DNA from: an uncultured Hungatella sp.
GTDB lineage: Bacteria; Bacillota; Clostridia; Lachnospirales; Lachnospiraceae
Assembly: GCA_910585645.1 (NCBI GenBank)
Contig: CAJUFP010000043.1
Coordinates: forward strand, 1-34,836
Length of the DNA: 34,836 nt
Direction: 5' to 3'
In this document: piece after piece, positions 29,227 to 34,836 of the stretch
How the letters are laid out: each line of letters starts with the position of its first letter
Numbering within the stretch: position 1 is the first letter of the stretch
Made by a program: the position numbers and the translations under genes
Notes under the pieces: model-generated
The model's input: the letters and a program-made list of their open reading frames with translations, nothing else
What the model was told of the DNA's origin: nothing
Databases searched by the model: none

Positions 29227-32200
29227 ACCAACACAGGTGGGAGCGGGAGCTTCCAGGGAAGGCAGGCCCGGGGGAGTGGGGCAGACCTTCGGCGGACAGG
29301 CAGCCGGCGGTTCGGGAAGCAAAAGCCAGGACGACGGGTGGGCCCAGGGGCTTGCCCGGGAGTATGATAATAAAGTATCGGAGCAGGATATGGCAGGATA
29401 TGAGGAGAGCCAGGGCAGTGGTCCGGGCCAGAGAGGAAGCAGAGGAGGAACCGGTCAGGACAGGCAGGCCTACGGTCCGGGAGGCAGCCGTTACGGCGGC
29501 CAGGGGACCAGAGGAGAGGACCCCCGCGGGGGAATGGGCCAGACTTTGGGCAGGGACGGGGAGAGACGGCCGGCAGCAGGAAGGAGACCGGAGACCGGGA
29601 ATCGGGAGACACCGGCCAGTCATGGAGCCGGGGACATGGCAGGGTACGGCGGCCGGCCCGGCGGGATGACGGAAAATGGCGGTCAGGGCCAGGGCGGAGT
29701 TTCGGCGGGATACGGCGGCCGGGGGCGCGTCGGCGCGTCAGGAACCGGCGTTCCGGGCCAGGGCGGAGCTTCGGCCCGATATGGAGGCCAGGGCCAGAAC
29801 AGCGGGGCGTCAGGAACCGGCGGACGTTTTGGCGGCACTGCGTTTAAGTACGGAAGCCGGGGGCAGGATAGCAAAGCGCCAGAGGGCGGCAGCGGTCGTC
29901 CCGGCAGCGGCGCTTTGGGCCAAAACGGCAAAGCGCCGGGGCAGTATGGAAGTCAGGATCAGAATATGGGGGCGTCAGAGCCGGCCAGCCAGGGGCAGAA
30001 TGTGGTTTTGCCCAGGTATGGCGGCCAGAGTCACAGCGGCAGGCCGTCAGCGCCGGGCAGCGGTCGTCGCGGCGGCGATCTGTCCGGATCTGGCGGCGGC
30101 CGCCCGGGTGCGGGTTCATCGGGATTTGCCGGTCAGGGTGTGGGCGGCGGCGCGGCGGGATCAGGCGGCCGGGGCCAAGGAGTTGACCCGTCAGGGTCAG
30201 GAAGTCAAGGCCCGGGAGTTGGCCTGTCAGGATCAGGCGTTCCAGGCCGTGGCGTGGGCGCAGCGGGATCAGGCGACCGGGGCCAAGGAGTTGGCCCGTC
30301 AGGGTCAGAAAGTCAAAGCCAGGGAGTTGGTCTGTCAGGATCAGGCGTTCGGGGCCGGGGTGTCGGTCTGTCAGGGCCAGGCAGTCAAAGCCCGGGAGTT
30401 GACCCGTCAGGATCAGGCGTTCGGGGCCAGGGTGTCGGTCTGTCAGGGCCAGGCAGTCAAGGCCAGGGTGCTGGCCCGTCTGGCCTGTCTGGTCCGGGAA
30501 GTCAGAGTACGGGTGTTGGTATGCCGGGATCAGGCGTTCCGGGCCGTGGCGTGGGTGCGTCCGGTCCGGGCGGTGCTGGTCCGGGCCTCGGTATGTCCGG
30601 GGCAGGCGGTCAGGTTCACAGCGGCAGTTTACCGGACTCTGCCGGTTCAGGGCAGAGCGGCAATCCGTCCGGCCCGGGTCCGGGTGGTTTTGGCGGTGTT
30701 CAGCCGGGGGCTGGCAGTCAGAGCCAGGCAAAAAGGGCGGCGGGCGCAGGCAGGCTGGCTGGGGACAAAAGGACTGCAGGCGCGGGAAGCCAGAAAGCTG
30801 CCAAGGGCGCGAAAAAGCGGGGCGGCCAAGAGGCAAAGAGCAGCGTTTCCAAGCGGCCCGTAAGGCAGTCGGGCGGCGACAGCAGGCGGACCAAAGCAGC
30901 CAAGGCTAACGGCAGGAAGCCCCCGGGCACCGGGGCAGGCCGCTTTAAAGGGCGGGGCGGCGGGGACCGGGCCGCGCAGAGCAGAGACAGAGAGAGAGCC
31001 GGCGGAGCCTATGAGGCCAGGACGGAACGGGCGGGCAGCAACAGTCAAAACAGCGGGGCCTATGGGCGGCAGCGGTCTTCGCAGGCAGGGCCTCCGGGAC
31101 ACGCCTCCAGCGGCAGGAAAAAGCCGGGAGCGGGGATCAATTTTCTGGTTCAGGGAAGCATCTTGGCGGCGGCGGGGATCATTGTCCGCCTGATTGGCAT
31201 GGTGTACCGGATCCCTCTGGCAAAGAAGATCGGGGATGTGGGCAACGGCTACTACAACGCGGCCTATTCCATCTACTCTATCCTGCTGATCATGTCCTCC
31301 TACAGCCTGCCGACAGCGGTTTCAAAGATGGTGTCAGCAAGGCTGGCCAAGGGGCAGTACCGCACGTCCACAAAGATCTTTCGGGCCAGCATGTTCTACG
31401 CTACCATAGCCGGTATGGCCGGGTTTTGCGCTTTGTGGTTCGGGGCGGATTATTTTGCCAGCCAGGTGATCAAGATGCCTTACAGTTCCTACGCCTTAAA
31501 AAGCCTTGCCCCCACCATCTGGGTCATGGCCTATCTGGGGGTGCTGCGAGGGTATTTTCAGGGACACTCTACCATGATCCCAACGGCGGTGTCCCAGATC
31601 TTTGAGCAGGTGGTCAACGCGGTGGTCAGCATTGTGGCGGCCTCCGTCCTGTTTGACATAGGGGTTAAGTCTAACCTGGTGTTCCATGACACGGAGTATT
31701 CCTACGCCTTCGGCGCGGCGGGAGGGGCCATCGGAACCGGGGCCGGGGCATTGACAGCCCTGGTGCTGTTCCTTCTTCTGACCATGGGCTATGTGCCTAC
31801 GATGAGAAAGCAGGCAAAGCGGGATAAAGGAAGCAGGGTGGAGAGCTACGGGACCATTTCCAGGGCGCTGTTTGTGACCATTGTGCCGATTATCATCAGC
31901 AGCGCCATTTACAATATCAGCAATGTGGTGGACAACAGTATCTTTGGCCATGTGATGGAGAATCTGGGGGAGAGCGGGCAGACGGCCTCCCAGTGGGGCG
32001 TGTACATGGGGCGGTATCATATGCTCTTTAACATCCCGGTGGCCATTGCCAATTCCCTGTCCTCGTCCCTGATCCCCTCTCTGTCCAGGGCCATGGCGGG
32101 GAAGAACCGGAAGGAGGTTCTGTCAAAGATCAACAGCGCCATCCGGTTCTCTATGATCATCGCCATCCCATCGGCTGTGGGGCTGACCGTGCTGGCGGGG

Positions 32201-32761
32201 CCTGTGAGCAACCTGCTGTTTTCCGGCATGGACAATGAGATGCTGATCCGGATGATGGCAGTGGGCTCCTCGGCAGTGGTGTTTTTCTCCCTGTCAACGG
32301 TGAGCAACGCCATCCTCCAGGGGCTGAACCGGATGCAGGTGCCCATCATCAATTCCGCGGTAGCCCTTGGGGTCCATGTGGCCGCCCTTTACGGGATGCT
32401 GCGGGGACTGCGTCTGGGGATCTACAGCGTGGTGTACGCCAACATCCTGTTCGCGGCGCTGGTTTGCCTCTTGAACGCCGTCTCCATTGCCCGGTATACG
32501 GGATATCGGCAGGAGTTTTTAAAGACGTTTATCATCCCCTGTGTGGCGTCGGCGGCCATGGGAGGAGCGGCCTGGGGGATCCATGCCCTGTGTGTGAAGG
32601 CGGTGGGAAACGGGATCAGCACAGCGGCGGCTATTGTTGTGGCGATGGCAGTATATTTCTTGCTGTTGATCCTGCTAAAAGGGGTAAATGCCCAGGAGCT
32701 TTTGGGGATGCCGGGAGGCGCTAAGGTTCTGGCAGTTGCAAAGAAACTTCGGCTCATGTAG
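29210..32761 (+). CDS. MOP-superfamily flippase (SpoVB/polysaccharide biosynthesis type) with 640-residue Gly/Ser/Arg-rich N-terminal tail
   Basis: Residues about 638-1183 are a normal-length MATE/SpoVB-like lipid flippase with some 14 membrane helices, starting GINFLVQGSILAAAGIIVRL and containing SSYSLPTAVSKMV and LAPTIWVMAYLGVLRGYFQG. Such proteins move lipid-linked sugars across the membrane; SpoVB acts in spore cortex synthesis. Residues 1-637 are unlike any flippase I know. First comes a Gly/Ser/Gln/Arg-rich disordered stretch, then about thirteen 12-residue repeats (about 307-466), then a Lys/Arg-rich basic segment (about 502-637) with RGG-like words. The tail is in frame, without stops, and joined directly to the first helix. 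The start at 29210 has a poor ribosome binding site; the ATG at 29390 (GGAG, 6 bp) is an alternative that still leaves a 580-residue tail. Confidence 0.85.
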   Translation: MERANRPTQVGAGASREGRPGGVGQTFGGQAAGGSGSKSQDDGWAQGLAREYDNKVSEQDMAGYEESQGSGPGQRGSRGGTGQDRQAYGPGGSRYGGQGTRGEDPRGGMGQTLGRDGERRPAAGRRPETGNRETPASHGAGDMAGYGGRPGGMTENGGQGQGGVSAGYGGRGRVGASGTGVPGQGGASARYGGQGQNSGASGTGGRFGGTAFKYGSRGQDSKAPEGGSGRPGSGALGQNGKAPGQYGSQDQNMGASEPASQGQNVVLPRYGGQSHSGRPSAPGSGRRGGDLSGSGGGRPGAGSSGFAGQGVGGGAAGSGGRGQGVDPSGSGSQGPGVGLSGSGVPGRGVGAAGSGDRGQGVGPSGSESQSQGVGLSGSGVRGRGVGLSGPGSQSPGVDPSGSGVRGQGVGLSGPGSQGQGAGPSGLSGPGSQSTGVGMPGSGVPGRGVGASGPGGAGPGLGMSGAGGQVHSGSLPDSAGSGQSGNPSGPGPGGFGGVQPGAGSQSQAKRAAGAGRLAGDKRTAGAGSQKAAKGAKKRGGQEAKSSVSKRPVRQSGGDSRRTKAAKANGRKPPGTGAGRFKGRGGGDRAAQSRDRERAGGAYEARTERAGSNSQNSGAYGRQRSSQAGPPGHASSGRKKPGAGINFLVQGSILAAAGIIVRLIGMVYRIPLAKKIGDVGNGYYNAAYSIYSILLIMSSYSLPTAVSKMVSARLAKGQYRTSTKIFRASMFYATIAGMAGFCALWFGADYFASQVIKMPYSSYALKSLAPTIWVMAYLGVLRGYFQGHSTMIPTAVSQIFEQVVNAVVSIVAASVLFDIGVKSNLVFHDTEYSYAFGAAGGAIGTGAGALTALVLFLLLTMGYVPTMRKQAKRDKGSRVESYGTISRALFVTIVPIIISSAIYNISNVVDNSIFGHVMENLGESGQTASQWGVYMGRYHMLFNIPVAIANSLSSSLIPSLSRAMAGKNRKEVLSKINSAIRFSMIIAIPSAVGLTVLAGPVSNLLFSGMDNEMLIRMMAVGSSAVVFFSLSTVSNAILQGLNRMQVPIINSAVALGVHVAALYGMLRGLRLGIYSVVYANILFAALVCLLNAVSIARYTGYRQEFLKTFIIPCVASAAMGGAAWGIHALCVKAVGNGISTAAAIVVAMAVYFLLLILLKGVNAQELLGMPGGAKVLAVAKKLRLM
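30130..30610 (+). repeat. 36-bp tandem repeat inside the flippase tail
   Basis: About thirteen 36-bp units encode 12-residue words such as VRGRGVGLSGPG and SQSQGVGLSGSG. Two subtypes tend to alternate, giving a 72-bp higher-order period. All units stay in one frame, unlike the gntP leader repeats, so selection on the peptide is likely. The region is a candidate for length variation between strains. Confidence 0.85.
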
Positions 32762-32888
32762 AGGGGAAGGAGCTTTGCCGGCTGTGAAGGGCCGGGCGGG
32801 GGGCCGAAGCTTATGGCGGATGAAGGCCATAGCGGACAGCCCCCTTTTGCATTTGAATGGTTTAAATTACTAAAATGTGCGGATACTA

Positions 32889-32915
32889 CCTTTAGAACGC
32901 ATTGGCTTCTAAAGG
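32889..32915 (+). promoter_or_regulatory. Hairpin that covers the ribosome binding site of the BofC-like gene
   Basis: CCTTTAGAA (32889-32897) and TTCTAAAGG (32907-32915) form a perfect 9-bp stem around a 9-nt loop. The right arm contains AAAGG, the left part of the AAAGGAGGG Shine-Dalgarno sequence of the gene at 32927. Confidence 0.5.
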
Positions 32916-32926
32916 AGGGATGATCC

Positions 32927-33382
32927 ATGAAGAGAAATGGTTTGCTGTCCAAAGGCAGGGGGGACAGGACGGGAAGGGGGCGCGTAAGGAAGGGGTACGG
33001 ATGGTACCTTGTGTGGGGATTGGTGATCCTTGCCACAGCCCTGATCTGTTTTGGCGCCGGCGCGCTGGCTGCAAGGCCTAAAGTGTACCAGGAGAGCGCG
33101 GTGCCGGGGACTGTGTATGAGACGGAGACGGTGACGGAGCCCAGGCTGGTGATCAACCAGAAGGAGGTGGAGCCGGTCAGCGCGGACCCTAAGGAGGAGT
33201 TTTATCTGGTGTCGGAGACCGGGTATCTTTTGGTGTTTGCCCAGGATAAGTCCACCATTTGTCTCCACACCCACATCCCCATCACGGAGTTTCCCCAAAA
33301 GGAGCAGGACCGGTTGAGAGAGGGCATCTGGTTTGAGTCCATGATGGAGATCTTCCAGTACCTGGAGTCGTATACCAGTTAA
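32927..33382 (+). CDS. Single-TM protein with BofC-like C-terminal domain
   Basis: A 151-residue protein. A basic N-terminus (KGRGDRTGRGRVRKGYG) precedes one membrane helix at about 27-49 (YLVWGLVILATALICFGAGA); the remainder is extracytoplasmic. The last 60 residues (EEFYLVSETGYLLVFAQDKS, then a FPQKEQDRLREGI segment and FQYLESYTS at the end) resemble the C-terminal domain of BofC, the Bacillus protein that restrains SpoIVB signalling to the sigma-K checkpoint. This is a remote match made by eye. AAAGGAGGG lies 7 bp before the ATG, partly covered by the hairpin at 32889-32915. A sporulation role fits the neighbours but is inference. Confidence 0.55.
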   Translation: MKRNGLLSKGRGDRTGRGRVRKGYGWYLVWGLVILATALICFGAGALAARPKVYQESAVPGTVYETETVTEPRLVINQKEVEPVSADPKEEFYLVSETGYLLVFAQDKSTICLHTHIPITEFPQKEQDRLREGIWFESMMEIFQYLESYTS

Positions 33383-33426
33383 GGATTTTCATAAGGCGGA
33401 GCAGCAAGATAGGATAAGAGGGAACT

Positions 33427-34650
33427 ATGGGAAAAACGATTTTGGTCATCGGCGCGGGGGCGTCGGGCATGACGGCGGCCATACACGCCGCAAGGGCAGG
33501 GGCGGATGTGACGCTTTTGGAGCATGGGGACAGAGCCGGAAGAAAGCTTTTGTCTACCGGAAACGGAAGGTGCAATCTGACAAACCTGGACCAGAGGCCG
33601 GAATACTACCGGTGCGGCGTGGACGGGTTTGCCACAGAGGTTTTGGAGCGGTTTACGGTCCGGGATACGCTGGATTTTTTTCGGGGACTGGGGATCTTTC
33701 CCAAGGACAGGAACGGATATGTCTACCCTAATTCCGACCAGGCGTCTTCGGTGGTGGAGGCGTTTTTGCAGGAGCTCAGGCGTCTGCCTGTAAAGCTGCA
33801 GGTTCAGTGCGGGATAGAGCGGGCGGTCAGGGAGAGGGGAGCGTTCGCGGTCTTTTCCGACAAGGGGGTTTACAGGGGCCAGGCTCTGATTTTGGCCGCA
33901 GGGTCAAAAGCCGCCCCGATCACCGGGTCCGACGGCAGCGGGTATGAGCTGGCGGCGTCTTTTGGCCACCGGATTGTCCCGCCTCTTCCGGCCCTGGTGC
34001 AGCTTCGGTGCGGGGAAAAGCATTATAAGAAGCTGGCAGGCGTCCGCAGCGACGGGGAGATCGGGCTGTACGTGGACGGGAAGCTGGCGGCTTCGGACCG
34101 GGGGGAGCTGCAGCTGACAGATTATGGGCTATCCGGAATCCCCACGTTTCAGGTGAGCCGGTACGCCGCGGTGGCCCTACATAGGAGACGGAAGGTTACG
34201 GCCAGAATCAACTTTCTTCCGGCCCTGTCCGAAGGCCAGGCCCGGTCGATGTTTCGGGAGCGGTTTGAGATCATGGCGGGGAGGAGCTGCGGGCAGTTTA
34301 TGAACGGGCTTTTAAACAGCAAGCTGTCCGATGTTTTGCTGGAGTTGGCGAGAATCCCCAGGGAAAAGGCCGCCCAGGCGCTGTCGGAGGGGGAGAGAGA
34401 AAGGCTGTTTCAGATGATAATTGCCTATGAGACCCGCGTTGTGGCGGTCAACCCCTTTGAGAACGCCCAGGTGTGCTGCGGCGGCGTGGATGTGAAGCAG
34501 GTGCGTCGGGAGACGTTGGAGTCAAAGCTGGTAAAGGGGCTGTATTTTTGCGGGGAGATCCTGGATGTGGACGGTATATGCGGCGGGTATAATCTGCAGT
34601 GGGCTTTTTCCAGCGGAGCGGTGGCAGGGAGCGGTTGTTTAAGGGGGTAA
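33427..34650 (+). CDS. BaiN/HI0933-family NAD(P)/FAD-dependent oxidoreductase (YhiN type)
   Basis: A 407-residue flavoprotein. The FAD-binding Rossmann motif GAGASGMTAAIHAARAG is at 9-25, followed by the family signature GRKLLSTGNGRCNLTN. A second conserved stretch is ILAAGSKAAPITGSDGSGYE. The C-terminal FAD contact is FCGEILDVDGICGGYNLQWA. Relatives are annotated as aminoacetone oxidase-like, HI0933-like or BaiN (bile acid 7-dehydroxylation); the actual reaction of most is unknown, so BaiN activity should not be assumed. No other bai gene is in the window. The ATG has a modest AGAGGGA site. It follows the BofC-like gene by 44 bp and is the last complete gene. Confidence 0.92.
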   Translation: MGKTILVIGAGASGMTAAIHAARAGADVTLLEHGDRAGRKLLSTGNGRCNLTNLDQRPEYYRCGVDGFATEVLERFTVRDTLDFFRGLGIFPKDRNGYVYPNSDQASSVVEAFLQELRRLPVKLQVQCGIERAVRERGAFAVFSDKGVYRGQALILAAGSKAAPITGSDGSGYELAASFGHRIVPPLPALVQLRCGEKHYKKLAGVRSDGEIGLYVDGKLAASDRGELQLTDYGLSGIPTFQVSRYAAVALHRRRKVTARINFLPALSEGQARSMFRERFEIMAGRSCGQFMNGLLNSKLSDVLLELARIPREKAAQALSEGERERLFQMIIAYETRVVAVNPFENAQVCCGGVDVKQVRRETLESKLVKGLYFCGEILDVDGICGGYNLQWAFSSGAVAGSGCLRG

Positions 34651-34704
34651 TGGGGTCACTTCACGGCTGTGTGGCGAACTGCCTGCTATTGGCGGGGGAA
34701 TCTG

Positions 34705-34798
34705 AATATTGATATATTGTTGAGTGAGCAATGGGCGAGGGTTGTCGTGGGGCCAGGAAGGGAAGGGAGGCTGTGTGCCGCTCGGGTTCAGATATGCC
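34705..34798 (+). repeat. Dispersed intergenic repeat, family 1, copy 4
   Basis: It reads ATATTGTTGAGTGAGCAATG, GGCGAGGGTTGTCGTGGGGC, an AAGGGAAGGGAGG block and ends CGGGTTCAGATATGCC. It is the best match to copy 2, in the opposite orientation. The flanks 34651-34704 and 34799-34836 show nothing assignable. Confidence 0.75.
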
Positions 34799-34836
34799 AA
34801 ACATTCCGATGAGCCCTTAAAGCGGGAACCAGTCGG

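Noticed and set aside
29676..30863. Long open frames in the other frames and on the reverse strand of the flippase tail
   Set aside because: They are by-products of GC-rich repeats that lack stops in all frames. Only the main frame continues into a recognisable membrane protein.
32762..32860. Terminator after the flippase gene
   Set aside because: Several short GC-rich pairings are possible, but no single stable stem with a T-run stands out.
33427..34650. Bile-acid 7-dehydroxylation enzyme BaiN
   Set aside because: The protein belongs to the broad HI0933/YhiN family, and no other bai gene is nearby, so the specific activity cannot be claimed.

Overview
The window looks like chromosome from a spore-forming, high-GC member of the Lachnospiraceae (Clostridia). 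The evidence is the yqfC-yqfD-phoH-ybeY block, a DUF3048 lipoprotein, a SpoVB-type flippase, a possible BofC-like protein, strong GGAGG ribosome binding sites and consensus sigma-A promoters. No species can be named from the sequence alone. I see no phage, integrase, intact insertion sequence, CRISPR array, rRNA or tRNA.

Layout. 1-8270 is a co-directional plus-strand run: an RsmF-like rRNA cytosine methyltransferase, an RsuA/RluB pseudouridine synthase, two paralogous zinc-ribbon/single-TM/LRR proteins, a HAD phosphatase and a YgiQ radical SAM protein, closed by a terminator. A small minus-strand SprA-like HExxH protein follows. 9053-14124 carries a dispersed repeat, the relic of an AAA-ATPase-like gene, then a sugar-acid module: a FadR-type regulator, a GntP permease behind a perfect consensus promoter with an operator-like palindrome and a 12-copy 18-bp repeat leader, and an IlvD/Edd dehydratase. 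14204-21391 holds a coiled-coil protein, a GH31 alpha-glucosidase, an orphan PTS IIB-like protein, a chemoreceptor, a MerR regulator and a zinc alcohol dehydrogenase. 21483-24822 holds a 44-aa membrane peptide, alaS and rpsU. 24881-34650 is a second plus-strand run: yqfC, yqfD, phoH, ybeY, the DUF3048 lipoprotein, a MOP flippase with a 640-residue Gly/Ser/Arg-rich tail, a BofC-like protein and a BaiN/HI0933-type flavoprotein.

How it fits together. The GntR/GntP/dehydratase set reads as uptake and dehydration of an aldonate. The rsmF, pseudouridine synthase, alaS, rpsU and ybeY genes serve translation and ribosome maturation. yqfC, yqfD, the flippase and the BofC-like protein point to sporulation and envelope. 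Two dispersed intergenic repeat families (four copies of one, two clear copies of the other) lie in the gaps.

The most unusual items are the flippase tail, the frame-drifting repeat leader of gntP, the paired zinc-ribbon/LRR membrane proteins and the two repeat families.
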